The notes under the pieces: generated by a model
Told to the model about the DNA's origin: nothing
What the model saw: the letters and a program-made list of their open reading frames with translations, nothing else
Database searches by the model: none
Position numbers and translations under genes: made by a program
Shown here: positions 27,920 to 37,963 of the stretch, in pieces
Layout of the letters: every line of letters begins with the position of its first letter
How positions within the stretch are numbered: position 1 is the first letter of the stretch
Origin: Bacteroidota bacterium
GTDB taxonomy: Bacteria; Bacteroidota; Bacteroidia; Flavobacteriales; Flavobacteriaceae
Direction: 5' to 3'
Length of the DNA stretch: 64,000 bases
NCBI GenBank assembly: GCA_029557895.1
Contig: JAKQHT010000023.1
Span: 124,001-188,000, forward strand

Positions 27920-28991
27920 GGGCATACCGAACAATCACGGTGGTTTTGAACAATTTGCGGAATACTTTTCGGTGTTTTTGGCCCGAAAAGGACACGAAGT
28001 GTTTGTTTACAACTCGCACAATCACCCATACAGGGAGAAAAACTACAACGGTGTTGGCATACTGCGCTGCTTTGATCCAGAATATAGAATCGGCACCGCG
28101 GGTCAATTCATATATGATTTCAACTGTATCTTGGACTCCAGAAACCGCGACTTTGATATCATTTTGCAGCTGGGATATACGTCGAGCTCCATTTGGCACC
28201 GGTTAATGCCCAAAGGCGCAACAGTCATCACAAATATGGACGGAATGGAGTGGAAGCGCTCAAAGTATTCAAAAGCCGTCCGTAAGTTTTTGAAGTATGC
28301 CGAAAAACTGGCGGTGAAGCACAGTGATTTTTTGATTTCGGATTCAAAGGGGATACAGGAATATATCAAAACAAAATACCGTAAAGATTCAGAATATATT
28401 GCCTACGGGGCTACCTTGTTTGACCGCCCAAATCCCAAGATACTCCAAGAATACAGGGTTAGCGAGTACGGTTATTGCTTGCTCATAGCGCGATTGGAGC
28501 CCGAAAACAATATTGAAACCATTCTAAAAGGTTACGACGCCGCCAGTACCGATAACGATTTGATTATTTTTGGTTCCATTAACGATTATGGCAAGATGCT
28601 CCAGAACAAATTTCGGCACAACCGTCGCATCCGTTTTATGGGCGCAAATTATAATTTGGAACACCTGAACAATTTGAGATATTATTCGAGATATTATTTC
28701 CATGGACATTCGGTAGGAGGGACCAACCCGTCACTACTGGAGGCAATGGCATCCAATGCGCTTATAGTGGCTCACGGGAACGTGTTCAACAAGAGTATTT
28801 TGGGTGACCAAGCGGTTTATTTTGAAAACAGCACAGATATTGAGGCCGTACTAAAAGAGGACACTGCATTTTGCAACAAGGAAACATTCACAAAGCTGAA
28901 TGCTAAAAAAATTGAACTGTTCTATACATGGGACGCCATCAACGCATCTTATGAAACCTATATTTTGAACTGTATAAAAGAGCGCGCGTGA
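27894..28991 (+). CDS. DUF1972-type glycosyltransferase (rhamnosyltransferase-like)
   Basis: A 365-residue GT4-like enzyme with the DUF1972 N-terminus: MKIAILGTRGIPNNHGGFEQF (about 1-21), then FDIILQLGYTSS and NMDGMEWKRSKYS. The C-terminal half carries YCLLIARLEPENNIETILKG and HSVGGTNPSLLEAMASNALIVAH, the donor-binding region. Characterised relatives in streptococcal capsule loci transfer rhamnose, which fits the rfb genes here, but donor specificity is inference. It begins inside the end of the ligase-like gene and overlaps the next gene by 4 bases. Confidence 0.87.
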   Translation: MKIAILGTRGIPNNHGGFEQFAEYFSVFLARKGHEVFVYNSHNHPYREKNYNGVGILRCFDPEYRIGTAGQFIYDFNCILDSRNRDFDIILQLGYTSSSIWHRLMPKGATVITNMDGMEWKRSKYSKAVRKFLKYAEKLAVKHSDFLISDSKGIQEYIKTKYRKDSEYIAYGATLFDRPNPKILQEYRVSEYGYCLLIARLEPENNIETILKGYDAASTDNDLIIFGSINDYGKMLQNKFRHNRRIRFMGANYNLEHLNNLRYYSRYYFHGHSVGGTNPSLLEAMASNALIVAHGNVFNKSILGDQAVYFENSTDIEAVLKEDTAFCNKETFTKLNAKKIELFYTWDAINASYETYILNCIKERA

Positions 28992-30151
28992 CATCAGCAC
29001 AAGCAGATATCGGCACCAAACTTGCACAAACCAGTGCCATTGCCCTTTTTGGCTTTTTGGCACTTACGCTTGTTTTTGATTTTTTTGACAAAATCGAGAT
29101 TTTTTATTCGATAGACTTCCCTAAATTTAACAGAGGGCTGAAAGCAGCTTTTGTTTTATATGCTATTGTGTTTTGCTCATGGCAGTATAAATATATAATT
29201 GTCAGGCTGAAATATTGGTTGTTGACGGTTCTCGGAATTCTCTTGGTTTCTCTGGCAAAATATCCCTACTGGCACAGTTATTTTGATGAATGGTCGCGCT
29301 ATGCTTTTATGTTTGCTTTTTTTCCCGTTTGCCACTATTTGTTCCATAACACCAATCCCCAACGGCTTAAGCACATTTTCTATATCTTGTTGAAATATTT
29401 TGTTGTTTTAAATGCGCTTGCCATTGCCATTGGGATAATTTTTGACATTCAGGCATTCCAGACCTATCAGTATGGGCGTTTCGGCTATAACGGGTTTTTA
29501 TTGAGCCAAGGCATGACACCCTACATTTATATGGCCTCCATCGTGGTATTCTGGAGCAGAAACGATGTGGTGATGTTGATTTTGGTTTTGCTCGCGTCGT
29601 TGTGTTCTGGAATTAAGGGTGTTTATTTTGGAGAATTTGGACTTGTTTTGCTCCTGCTTTTTTTTGATAATAAAGTGAGCAAGCAAATACGAAAAAAACT
29701 CGTGATATTAACCATTACCCTTTTTGTTTTGGCCCTCGCAACCGTATTCATGACACCTACATTTAGGGAGGTACTACGCGAAGACGGGATTTGGGCTATG
29801 ATTTTTTCTTACCGTATCGAAAATCTCATAGAAGCGGTCGGTTATATCACGCCTCAAAATTACAATATATTTGTTGGTGCCCTTGGATTGCACATAGTCC
29901 GTGTTGAGATGCAGTTGTTCGACATATTGTTGTTTTTCGGGATTTTTGGGTTGGTTGTGCTTACTTATTTTTTGTTTAACTTATACAAAGACCTTATAAC
30001 GAGCAGAAACGCTCTGGCATATTTTATTGTATCCCTTGCCTTATCCTTGTTGAGCGGGAATCTGTTCTATATTCCGCTGTCTGTTGCTGTTTTTATTACC
30101 GTCTTGTTTTATCTGCATGAAGATTTGCAGCCCAAGGGACAAAAAGCATAA
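28988..30151 (+). CDS. Polytopic membrane protein, O-antigen polymerase-like
   Basis: A 387-residue protein starting with GTG in a GTGA overlap with the preceding gene. About ten hydrophobic helices are visible, with a loop near residues 255-300 containing REVLREDGIWAMIFSYRIENLIEAVGYI and a following Tyr/Asn-rich segment. This is similar in plan to Wzy proteins, but the sequence signature is weak. It is the third such protein in the locus. It may be an alternative polymerase, a ligase for a different acceptor or an acyl/glycan-modifying membrane enzyme. Confidence 0.55.
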   Translation: MTSAQADIGTKLAQTSAIALFGFLALTLVFDFFDKIEIFYSIDFPKFNRGLKAAFVLYAIVFCSWQYKYIIVRLKYWLLTVLGILLVSLAKYPYWHSYFDEWSRYAFMFAFFPVCHYLFHNTNPQRLKHIFYILLKYFVVLNALAIAIGIIFDIQAFQTYQYGRFGYNGFLLSQGMTPYIYMASIVVFWSRNDVVMLILVLLASLCSGIKGVYFGEFGLVLLLLFFDNKVSKQIRKKLVILTITLFVLALATVFMTPTFREVLREDGIWAMIFSYRIENLIEAVGYITPQNYNIFVGALGLHIVRVEMQLFDILLFFGIFGLVVLTYFLFNLYKDLITSRNALAYFIVSLALSLLSGNLFYIPLSVAVFITVLFYLHEDLQPKGQKA

Positions 30152-30217
30152 CAACCCCCAAAAGATACCTTTGAACACATATTTTCTTTAACCCTCCTAA
30201 TTTCCCACATACTTTCC

Positions 30218-30225
30218 TATTTTTG
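30218..30225 (+). promoter_or_regulatory. Putative -7 box upstream of ugd
   Basis: TATTTTTG fits TAnnTTTG, 20 bases before the ugd ATG in a 93-base gap. No -33 TTG is seen at 19 bases, so only half of the consensus supports it. Confidence 0.35.
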
Positions 30226-30244
30226 TCCTTTAAAACAAAACATT

Positions 30245-31648
30245 ATGCAAATAAAAAACATCTGCTGCATCGGTGCCGGCTATGTCGGTGGTCCCACGAT
30301 GGCAGTGATTGCCCAGCAATGCCCCCACATAAGAGTAACCGTCGTTGACCTCAACGAGGCAAGGATTGCCGCCTGGAACGACACCAATCTGGACAACCTC
30401 CCTGTCTTTGAGCCCGGGCTCGACGCCATCGTTGGCGAAGCTCGAGGACGCAACCTGTTCTTTTCCACTGAAGTCGATAAAGCCATTGACGAAGCCGAAA
30501 TGATATTCATATCCGTCAATACCCCGACCAAAACTTACGGCAAAGGCAAAGGTATGGCGGCCGACCTAAAGTACATCGAGTTGTGTGCACGGCAGATAGC
30601 ACGGGTTTCTAAACAGAACAAGATTGTGGTCGAAAAATCGACACTTCCCGTCCGTACCGCATCGGCCATCAAAAGTATCCTTGACCATACAGGTAACGAC
30701 GTCAAGTTTGAAATACTGTCCAACCCAGAGTTTCTTGCCGAAGGTACCGCAGTATCAGATTTGTTGAAGCCCGATCGCGTATTGATAGGCGGTGATACCA
30801 CGCCCGATGGCGAAAAAGCAGTAAACGCCTTGGTAGAAGTATATGCAAATTGGGTACCAAGAGAGCGCATACTGACGACTAACGTCTGGTCATCAGAATT
30901 GTCAAAACTCACGGCCAATGCTTTTTTGGCGCAACGGGTGTCATCCATCAATGCCATGTCTGAAATCTGTGAGAAAACCGGGGCAGATGTCAATGAAGTT
31001 TCCAGAGCCATTGGTATGGACAGCCGTATCGGTTCAAAATTCCTCAAAGCGTCCGTAGGTTTTGGGGGTTCCTGTTTCCAAAAAGACATTTTGAACCTCG
31101 TTTATATTGCCAAAAGTTATGGTTTGGATGAAGTGGCTGACTATTGGGAGCAGGTCGTTTTGATGAACGAACACCAAAAAGAACGTTTTACCAACCAACT
31201 GATAAGCACCCTGTACAACACGGTATCGGGCAAGAAAATCGCTTTCTTCGGTTGGGCGTTCAAAAAAGACACCAACGACACACGCGAGTCGGCGGCCATA
31301 AGAGTTGCCGACAACCTGCTCAACGAGCAGGCAAAGATTGCGGTCTATGATCCCAAAGTACAGGCAAAACAGGTCTATGCCGACCTCGACTACCTCAACA
31401 CCCGATCAGACGAAGAAAACAAAAAACTTTTGGGAGTAGAGCAAGACCCCTACAAGGCGGCAAAAGATTCGCATTGTATTGCGATATTGACCGAATGGGA
31501 CGAGTTCAAGACCTACGATTGGCAAAAAATATACGATAGCATGCTCAAGCCCGCCGTTGTTTTTGACGGTCGTAGCCTGCTCGACAGAAAGCAAATGGAA
31601 TCTATCGGATTTATCTATTACAGCATCGGTAGCGGTATCACGAAATAA
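30245..31648 (+). CDS. ugd: UDP-glucose 6-dehydrogenase, eukaryote-like type
   Basis: A 467-residue enzyme oxidising UDP-glucose to UDP-glucuronate with [23 protein letters not shown] at the N-terminus, [23 protein letters not shown], the [11 protein letters not shown] block and catalytic Cys277 in [10 protein letters not shown] are clear. The length and wording of these blocks resemble animal UGDH (about 490 residues) more than the short enterobacterial Ugd (about 390). It precedes the decarboxylase gene, giving UDP-GlcA and then UDP-xylose. Confidence 0.95.
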   Translation: MQIKNICCIGAGYVGGPTMAVIAQQCPHIRVTVVDLNEARIAAWNDTNLDNLPVFEPGLDAIVGEARGRNLFFSTEVDKAIDEAEMIFISVNTPTKTYGKGKGMAADLKYIELCARQIARVSKQNKIVVEKSTLPVRTASAIKSILDHTGNDVKFEILSNPEFLAEGTAVSDLLKPDRVLIGGDTTPDGEKAVNALVEVYANWVPRERILTTNVWSSELSKLTANAFLAQRVSSINAMSEICEKTGADVNEVSRAIGMDSRIGSKFLKASVGFGGSCFQKDILNLVYIAKSYGLDEVADYWEQVVLMNEHQKERFTNQLISTLYNTVSGKKIAFFGWAFKKDTNDTRESAAIRVADNLLNEQAKIAVYDPKVQAKQVYADLDYLNTRSDEENKKLLGVEQDPYKAAKDSHCIAILTEWDEFKTYDWQKIYDSMLKPAVVFDGRSLLDRKQMESIGFIYYSIGSGITK

Positions 31649-31661
31649 AAAAAATTATAAA

Positions 31662-32651
31662 ATGGCCAAAAGAATTCTAATCACCGGGGCAGCGGGCTTT
31701 TTGGGCTCACACTTGTGCGAACGGTTTATAAAAGAAGGTTTTGAAGTCATTGGGATGGACAATTTTATAACAGGCGATGCTAAAAACATCGCACACTTGG
31801 CGCCACACCCCAATTTTACCTTCATCAAGCACGACGTCACACAGTACATCATTGTGGACGGCCCATTGGATTATATCTTGCATTTTGCTTCGCCCGCCAG
31901 TCCCATCGATTATTTGAAGATTCCAATCCAGACTTTAAAAGTTGGCTCTTTGGGTACACACAATTTGCTTGGGTTGGCAAAAGCCAAGAAGGCCCGGATC
32001 TTGATAGCTTCCACATCAGAAGTCTATGGAGACCCATTGGTACATCCTCAAAATGAATCATATTATGGCAACGTGAACACCATTGGGCCGAGAGGCGTTT
32101 ATGACGAGGCAAAGCGTTTTCAGGAATCGATAACCATGGCGTACCACAGATTTCACGGACTTGAAACCCGCATTGTCCGTATTTTTAATACGTACGGTCC
32201 AAGGATGCGCCTCAATGACGGCCGTGTCATCCCGGCATTTATGGGTCAAGCGTTGCGCGGTGAAGATATCACTGTGTTTGGCGATGGCTCGCAAACACGG
32301 TCGTTTTGCTATGTGGACGATCAGGTCGAGGGAATTTTCAGGCTTTTGTTCAGTGATTATGCCTATCCTGTAAATATTGGCAATCCCCACGAGATTACCA
32401 TCCGGGATTTTGCAGAAGAAATCATAAAATTGACCGGCACTGACCAAAAGATTGTCTATAAACCACTGCCCATAGACGATCCGATGCAGAGACAACCGGA
32501 TATAAGCTTGGCAAAAGAACTTTTGGATTGGGAGCCAAAAGTTGGCAGAACAGAAGGCATGAAAATAACCTATGATTATTTCAAAAGCCTGTCAGAAGAA
32601 GAGTTGCACCGAAGTGAGCACAAAGATTTTACAGAACATATAAAGAAATGA
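31662..32651 (+). CDS. uxs: UDP-glucuronate decarboxylase (UDP-xylose synthase)
   Basis: A 329-residue [22 protein letters not shown] binds NAD, and [26 protein letters not shown] (YxxxK), [19 protein letters not shown] and [14 protein letters not shown] are hallmarks of UXS, which decarboxylates UDP-glucuronate to UDP-xylose. The ATG at 31662 follows the ugd stop by 13 bases; the upstream extension of the frame lies inside ugd and is rejected. UDP-4-keto-xylose forms within this enzyme, but no ArnA-type features are seen. Confidence 0.93.
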   Translation: MAKRILITGAAGFLGSHLCERFIKEGFEVIGMDNFITGDAKNIAHLAPHPNFTFIKHDVTQYIIVDGPLDYILHFASPASPIDYLKIPIQTLKVGSLGTHNLLGLAKAKKARILIASTSEVYGDPLVHPQNESYYGNVNTIGPRGVYDEAKRFQESITMAYHRFHGLETRIVRIFNTYGPRMRLNDGRVIPAFMGQALRGEDITVFGDGSQTRSFCYVDDQVEGIFRLLFSDYAYPVNIGNPHEITIRDFAEEIIKLTGTDQKIVYKPLPIDDPMQRQPDISLAKELLDWEPKVGRTEGMKITYDYFKSLSEEELHRSEHKDFTEHIKK

Positions 32652-32652
32652 T

Positions 32653-34011
32653 TTGAGTTTGTTTAAGCAAGGACGTTATTCGGGGTATCTCAGGCCAATT
32701 TCTTACCTTATAGATTTGGGCATTATCAATGGCCTCGGGATTTTTTATTTCTTTAAAAATTCCGACCCAATTACGTTTGTTGTTTTCATGTCATTGGGAT
32801 GGATTATCTTGTCCATTTTCTCAAAATTCTATGAAGTTTATAGGTTTACGAGAGAGGTAAACATTGTTGCCTTGATTTTCCGTCAAATGGCATTGTTTGC
32901 CTTGGTTGTTTTTGCCTTTGTTGGCTATAACCACGATATGGCCATATACCCAACGGATGTGGTAAAATACGTGTTGACGGCATTTTTCTTTATTACCACA
33001 TTCAAATTCGCCATTTATTATTTGCTCCAAAAGTATCGGGTTTCTTTTGGTGGCAATTACCGCAGGACGGTCATCATAGGCGCCAACAAAAAAACTATGG
33101 CGCTTGAGGCGTTTTTTAACCAAAACCCTGAGTATGGCTACATACACATGAAAACGTTCAACTATAAAGGAAAGAAAGAGGTTGGTCTTGATGATTGTTT
33201 TGAGTATATCCTTAATGAAAATGTCGATGAGATTTATTGCTCCATTTCTGAACTCAGCAACAGCCAAATCAGCGAAGTCTCCGATTTTGCGGACAACAAC
33301 CTAAAAATCCTGAAATTCTTGCCTGACAACAAAGAGATTTATTCCAAAAAATTGAAATATGAGTATTATGACTATTTGCCCATACTTTCCATGCGCAACA
33401 TCCCCTTGGAAGACTCTATAAATTTGGTAATAAAAAGAACGTTCGATATTGTTTTCTCAAGTTTTGTAATCATATTTATCCTATCATGGCTCACGCCCAT
33501 AATTGCCATTTTCATAAAATTGGAATCAAAAGGCCCGGTATTCTTCAAACAATCGCGCAATGGGTTTAATTACAAAGAGTTTGACTGTTATAAGTTCAGG
33601 TCTATGACCCCAAATCCCGAAGCGCATTTGTTTCAGGCTACACGGAACGACCAGAGGGTCACAAGAATCGGCAAATTTATCCGTAAGACCAGTATTGATG
33701 AGTTGCCACAGTTTTTCAATGTGTTATTTGGCGACATGTCCGTTGTGGGGCCCAGACCCCACATGGTAAGCCACACAAACATTTACGCCAAAAGCATCGA
33801 CAAGTTCATGGTGCGCCATTTTGTTAAGCCCGGCATTACGGGTCTTGCCCAGATAAGTGGTTACAGGGGCGAAATAGAAACGGAAAAGGACATCATCGGT
33901 CGTGTAAAATATGATATTTTTTACATAGAAAACTGGTCACTGCTCCTTGACCTGAAAATTATCATAAGGACGTTTGCGAACGCCATAAGAGGCGATGAAA
34001 AGGCTTATTGA
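32653..34011 (+). CDS. Undecaprenyl-phosphate sugar phosphotransferase (WcaJ-like)
   Basis: A 452-residue polyisoprenyl-phosphate hexose-1-phosphate transferase that starts repeat-unit synthesis on the lipid carrier. Four to five N-terminal helices (to about residue 130), a central Rossmann-like CoA_binding_3 domain (about 140-250) and the C-terminal catalytic domain are present, the last with KRTFDIVFSS, GPVFFKQSRNGFNYKEFDCYKFRSM and DELPQFFNVLFGDMSVVGPRPH. It starts with TTG just after the uxs stop. The first sugar is often glucose or galactose and is not determinable here. The 3' end overlaps the convergent GT gene by 7 bases. Confidence 0.93.
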   Translation: MSLFKQGRYSGYLRPISYLIDLGIINGLGIFYFFKNSDPITFVVFMSLGWIILSIFSKFYEVYRFTREVNIVALIFRQMALFALVVFAFVGYNHDMAIYPTDVVKYVLTAFFFITTFKFAIYYLLQKYRVSFGGNYRRTVIIGANKKTMALEAFFNQNPEYGYIHMKTFNYKGKKEVGLDDCFEYILNENVDEIYCSISELSNSQISEVSDFADNNLKILKFLPDNKEIYSKKLKYEYYDYLPILSMRNIPLEDSINLVIKRTFDIVFSSFVIIFILSWLTPIIAIFIKLESKGPVFFKQSRNGFNYKEFDCYKFRSMTPNPEAHLFQATRNDQRVTRIGKFIRKTSIDELPQFFNVLFGDMSVVGPRPHMVSHTNIYAKSIDKFMVRHFVKPGITGLAQISGYRGEIETEKDIIGRVKYDIFYIENWSLLLDLKIIIRTFANAIRGDEKAY

Positions 34012-35171
34012 ACTTGCGCCGCAAGCTCGTCCATTTGGCGCCCAAAATCAAATTCTCTGTTTGCAACAGCCCTGATATTGTCCCTTATGGAGCCGTGGAG
34101 TTCCGTTTTGCTGATTTTGGATATTGTCCGGTTGAGGTCTTCATAATTTCCGGGTTTTGCCACCCAGCCCAGGCGGAAATCCTCTACAAGCCGTTCTCCT
34201 TCGCCTCCACCGAAATACAGTATTGGAAGGCCAAGCTTGGCATATTCAAATATTTTTGAAGGCACAGAACCATAGATTCTATTGAGCAACGGTACAAGGG
34301 TAAGGTCATATCCCAAAAGTATTTCGTGGAGTTCGTTGCGAGGCAATTCGCCATGATAGAACAATGGCAATTCGGGGTGTTCTGATATATAGGCTTCAAT
34401 CAACGTTTTTTCCGCTCCGGCACCGTACAAGTGAAACTCGATTCCGGAATAGTTGATTTCTTGGCACAATTTATAGATGCCCTGTGCAACACCCAATAGG
34501 CCGGCATAAACGATTTTTATCGTGCCTTCGGAATGAGCAAAGGTTGTTTTTTTGGGAGGTTCAAAATCGGGATAATTCCTGTACAGGATCATGTCCTTGT
34601 TGCCCACAACAGACCCAACATGGGATAAGATCTCTTCACTTTGCCCCATAATCAAATCGGCTTTCTTATAGTTGAAGGCTTCAATTTTTTCCAACATCCT
34701 GTAACTGAAATTTCTTTTGAAAGCACCCAGCTCAAGTCCTGCAATGGGCCAAAGGTCACTGATGTTCAAGATGACTTTTCGCTTTTTTGACTTTAAAAAA
34801 AGCATGCAGGTAAACGCTACCAGGAGTGGTGGTGATTGGACAATAACCTTGTCGGGGATTTTCTTCCACAAGAAAAACCATATCAGGCTAAGACTGTATG
34901 ATAGCATTGCCAACAGTCGGAGCAATTTGTTCTTGGAATTACTGGCATAAATCCACAGGCGGTGTACGGTAATGCCATTTTCAATGGTAAGGTCACGTGT
35001 TTTGCCTTTGTACTGTTCAAATATTTTGCCGGTGGGATAGTTGGGCAATGGCGTAAGGACACTTACGTTATACCCCTTTATTTTTAGGCCGTTTGCCAAA
35101 TGGTGGATGCGATTGGAAGCCGCTCCGGTTTCTGGAGGATAATAACTCGTTATGACCAATATTTCTTTCAC
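34005..35171 (-). CDS. GT4-family glycosyltransferase (WbuB-like)
   Basis: A 388-residue GT-B enzyme on the minus strand. The GTG start at 35171 is chosen because it forms a GTGA overlap with the upstream wecB stop and gives the expected N-terminus ILVITSYYPPETGAASNR. The C-terminal half has IVYAGLLGVAQGIYKLCQEI and PLLNRIYGSVPSKIFEYAKLGLPILY. The subgroup is often called WbuB/FnlD-type and tends to use HexNAc donors; the UDP-ManNAc epimerase gene upstream suits that, but it remains inference. It is convergent with the main locus. Confidence 0.87.
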   Translation of the reverse strand: MKEILVITSYYPPETGAASNRIHHLANGLKIKGYNVSVLTPLPNYPTGKIFEQYKGKTRDLTIENGITVHRLWIYASNSKNKLLRLLAMLSYSLSLIWFFLWKKIPDKVIVQSPPLLVAFTCMLFLKSKKRKVILNISDLWPIAGLELGAFKRNFSYRMLEKIEAFNYKKADLIMGQSEEILSHVGSVVGNKDMILYRNYPDFEPPKKTTFAHSEGTIKIVYAGLLGVAQGIYKLCQEINYSGIEFHLYGAGAEKTLIEAYISEHPELPLFYHGELPRNELHEILLGYDLTLVPLLNRIYGSVPSKIFEYAKLGLPILYFGGGEGERLVEDFRLGWVAKPGNYEDLNRTISKISKTELHGSIRDNIRAVANREFDFGRQMDELAAQVQ

Positions 35172-36265
35172 CCCAATCCAAATATTTTGACCAAATGGTT
35201 CACGATGCGCTCGGCAGCTCGGCCGTCCCAAAGTTCAGGTGTGGCGCCGCTTTTCCAATTGCCAACCAATAGGTTTTGGAAGGCATCGGCAATTTTTTTT
35301 GGATCGTTGCCCACAAGGACATTGGTGCCGATAGTACAGGTTTCGGGTCGTTCCGTATTCTCTCGAAGTGTAATGCACGGCACGTCCATAACGGTGGTTT
35401 CTTCGGTAATGCCGCCCGAATCCGTCAATACGGCAAGGGCGTTTTTGACCAGATAATTGAACTCAAGATATCCCAAAGGATCCACATAGTGCAGGTTTTC
35501 AAAAGCCAAATCCATATCCTGCAATAATTTTTTGGTTCTCGGGTGTACGGGAAAGACAATTTGAAGCCCGCCGGCAAGCGTTACAAGTTGTGCTATCAAT
35601 GATTTTAGTTTCTGTTCTTCATCGACATTGCTCGGGCGATGTAGGGTCATGACAAAGTAGTTCTTTTCGCGAAGCCCAAGGTCTATCCAAAGTTTTGGTT
35701 GTTTGAGCCGCGACTCATTTTTGCGGAGTGTATCTATCATCACATTGCCAACAAAAAAGATTTGCTCATCGGAAAAACCGAGCTGTTTCAGGTTTTGGTT
35801 GGCGTAGGTTGATGTTGTAAAAAAATAATCGGTAATGCTGTCAGTAACCATTCTGTTGATTTCTTCGGGCATGTCCATGTCGCCCGATCGGATGCCAGCT
35901 TCAACATGTGCAACCCTAATACCGGCTTTTTTGGCCACGATGGCACAGGCCATGGTAGAAGTTACGTCGCCAACGACCATGACCAAATCACAAGGATGTT
36001 CTTTTAGTTCCTTTTCAAAACCTATCATGATGGCGGCGGTTTGCTCTGCTTGTGAACCACTTTTGACCTCCAGATTGGTGTCTGGGTATGGAATGTTCAA
36101 TTCCTCAAAAAAGGTGTCGCTCAAATTTTTGTCATAGTGCTGGCCGGTATGCACCAACCGAAAATCAATGGCAACCCCTTGGCTTTTTTTAGCCTTGATG
36201 GCATCGATTATCGGTGCTATTTTCATAAAGTTTGGCCTTGCCCCGGCGACGATGGTTATGGTCAT
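35168..36265 (-). CDS. wecB: UDP-GlcNAc 2-epimerase, non-hydrolysing
   Basis: A 365-residue WecB/MnaA-family enzyme interconverting UDP-GlcNAc and UDP-ManNAc. Blocks seen are AGARPNFMKIAPII at the N-terminus, VHTGQHYD, VVGDVTSTMACAIVAKKAGIRVAHVEAGIRSGD, and LTDSGGITEETTVMDVPCITLRENTERPET. Length and motifs fit the non-hydrolysing type. It overlaps the downstream GT gene by 4 bases and follows the CapK-like gene by 1 base on the same strand, forming a three-gene unit. Confidence 0.94.
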   Translation of the reverse strand: MTITIVAGARPNFMKIAPIIDAIKAKKSQGVAIDFRLVHTGQHYDKNLSDTFFEELNIPYPDTNLEVKSGSQAEQTAAIMIGFEKELKEHPCDLVMVVGDVTSTMACAIVAKKAGIRVAHVEAGIRSGDMDMPEEINRMVTDSITDYFFTTSTYANQNLKQLGFSDEQIFFVGNVMIDTLRKNESRLKQPKLWIDLGLREKNYFVMTLHRPSNVDEEQKLKSLIAQLVTLAGGLQIVFPVHPRTKKLLQDMDLAFENLHYVDPLGYLEFNYLVKNALAVLTDSGGITEETTVMDVPCITLRENTERPETCTIGTNVLVGNDPKKIADAFQNLLVGNWKSGATPELWDGRAAERIVNHLVKIFGLG

Positions 36266-36266
36266 A

Positions 36267-37574
36267 TTAGTTTATCATGGATTTAAACTGTTTTAGCTTT
36301 CCACTTTTTGAGCGCTGAAGATAATCTTTGCGGACAAATTCATACTGCAATCCTTTTTCTAAATAGTTATCAAAATGATTTGAAATGTTTGTAATTTCGT
36401 TTTCCGATAACTCTCTCTCGCTTGAATATTCAATAGTGAAATTATTTAAGCTTTCTTGTACAATGGTAAACTCTTTAATGTTCCCTATGTTATCCATTAT
36501 TACTTTTGTCAAGACATAAAAGGTCATTCCTGCCGCTTTTTTTCCGCTGGGGAGAATTGCAAAATCATTTGTTCTTCCTTTCAAATTAAGCAAAACAGTT
36601 TTTTTGGCATTGATTTTTTGGATTGAGCCAATATCCCCTACCTTATATCTTATAAAGGGGTTTGCTTTGTTGTACAGACACGTAACTATGATGTTTCCTT
36701 CTTGCCCGTCTTCTACAGGGTTGTTGTTTTCGTCCAATATTTCAACAAACAAATCCTCCTGATTAACGACCCATTCATTTTCAATATTTTCAATTGCTAT
36801 GACGCCCAATTCAGAAGCCCCATATTCGTTCACCACCGGAACGCCCAATGTTTTTGTTAAAAGTTTTTTGTCATCATCAAAAAGCATTTCCGAAGTTGTT
36901 ATACAGACTTTTAGCGTAGGGCAAAGGGTTGTTAATGTTATGTTTTTCTTTTCTAAATATTTTGCCAGCTGCACAATACAAGTTGTGTAGCCATTTATGT
37001 AAACAAAAGGTTTTCTTTTAAATTTTTCCACTATTTTTTCAATCGCAGAATCAGAAAAATCCAATATTGAAAATCGATATCTACAACTCAAATAGTCTTT
37101 TAAACGGATTAAATAATATCCTTTTGTGTCTAAAGGCATTCCATAAAACCGTGCTTGCAGCGAGGAATTAAAGTTTATATTATGAAATGAAAACCGTTTA
37201 ATGATAGAAGCCCAATTAAGCGCATGCGAAAATTTATCCCTTGCAAAGATAAATGGATTCCCACTTGAACCCGAAGTTCTGTTAATATACACATTTTTGA
37301 GTGAATATCCATCCGAAAGCCTTTCTTCCAAGGGCCTTTGCAAATCTTTTTTAGTCAAAACGGGTAAATCTTCCCAGTTTTCCGGAAGCTCATTGCCCAC
37401 TAAACTTCTATAAAATGGGTTGTTTTCAAAATGAAACAGGACTATTTCTTGTTTTTTTTGCTCAATAAATTTTTGATATCCATCCTCCGGAACGGCCAAA
37501 ATAGATTCGTATTCCTCTTGAGCTTTCTTGAGGGGAAATCCATTTAATTTTAACGATAAATCGAAAAGTTTCAC
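36267..37574 (-). CDS. CapK/PaaK-like adenylate-forming enzyme
   Basis: A 435-residue ANL-superfamily protein related to phenylacetate-CoA ligases and the CapK proteins of capsule loci. RTSGSSGNPFIFARD (about 99-113) is the ATP loop, VVNEYGASELGVIAIE the second core motif, and PFIRYKVGDIG and LKGRTNDF the hinge region. Start is GTG at 37574. Genes of this type are frequent in polysaccharide clusters but their reaction is not settled; activation of an acyl group or amino acid for glycan decoration is inferred. The gene is richer in A/T than its neighbours, suggesting recent transfer. Confidence 0.8.
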   Translation of the reverse strand: MKLFDLSLKLNGFPLKKAQEEYESILAVPEDGYQKFIEQKKQEIVLFHFENNPFYRSLVGNELPENWEDLPVLTKKDLQRPLEERLSDGYSLKNVYINRTSGSSGNPFIFARDKFSHALNWASIIKRFSFHNINFNSSLQARFYGMPLDTKGYYLIRLKDYLSCRYRFSILDFSDSAIEKIVEKFKRKPFVYINGYTTCIVQLAKYLEKKNITLTTLCPTLKVCITTSEMLFDDDKKLLTKTLGVPVVNEYGASELGVIAIENIENEWVVNQEDLFVEILDENNNPVEDGQEGNIIVTCLYNKANPFIRYKVGDIGSIQKINAKKTVLLNLKGRTNDFAILPSGKKAAGMTFYVLTKVIMDNIGNIKEFTIVQESLNNFTIEYSSERELSENEITNISNHFDNYLEKGLQYEFVRKDYLQRSKSGKLKQFKSMIN

Positions 37575-37963
37575 CAGTAAATTTACTATTTCAAAATTGA
37601 GCTGTCGCGTTAAACCAAGATTGCGACTTTGCTTTTGAATGTAAAATTAGTTCATTGGGTGGTAAATAACCAATTTTTCTTATCTGTCTGTTTTTTATTG
37701 GTTTTTTTGGGTATGCGTTATGTTTGATTTTTTTCTAAAACCTGTTTGCTTGGTATTAAAAGTTCTTGCCGGTCCTGCCCTTTTTAGATTTCAATAAAAG
37801 CAAGAAGTGTGAATATTGGTGGTTTTGGCAATTTCAGAATTTGTAATCCCCGCGATGTTTAATCGTTCAAATGCGTACCTTTGCGAAAGGGAATCAACGG
37901 CCGAGCGTATTGTTTGAACTTGTGTACGGCCGTGTTTTGCAACTTAAATTTTTCAACACAACG
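37575..37963. other. Divergent intergenic region, CapK-like gene / purD
   Basis: 389 AT-rich bases between divergent genes. The frame before purD is open from 37871, but ATG 37964 gives the canonical purD N-terminus and the -7 box at 37876-37883 argues that the earlier part is leader. No hairpin or repeat was found. Confidence 0.5.
37876..37883 (+). promoter_or_regulatory. Putative -7 box for purD
   Basis: TACCTTTG followed by C matches the Bacteroidota -7 consensus. It predicts transcription start near 37890 and a leader of about 75 bases before purD. No TTG is seen at the expected -33 distance. Confidence 0.45.

Noticed and set aside
31557-31661. 35-codon N-terminal extension of the UDP-xylose synthase
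   Set aside because: It overlaps ugd and is unlike the family; ATG 31662 leads directly to the NAD-binding motif.
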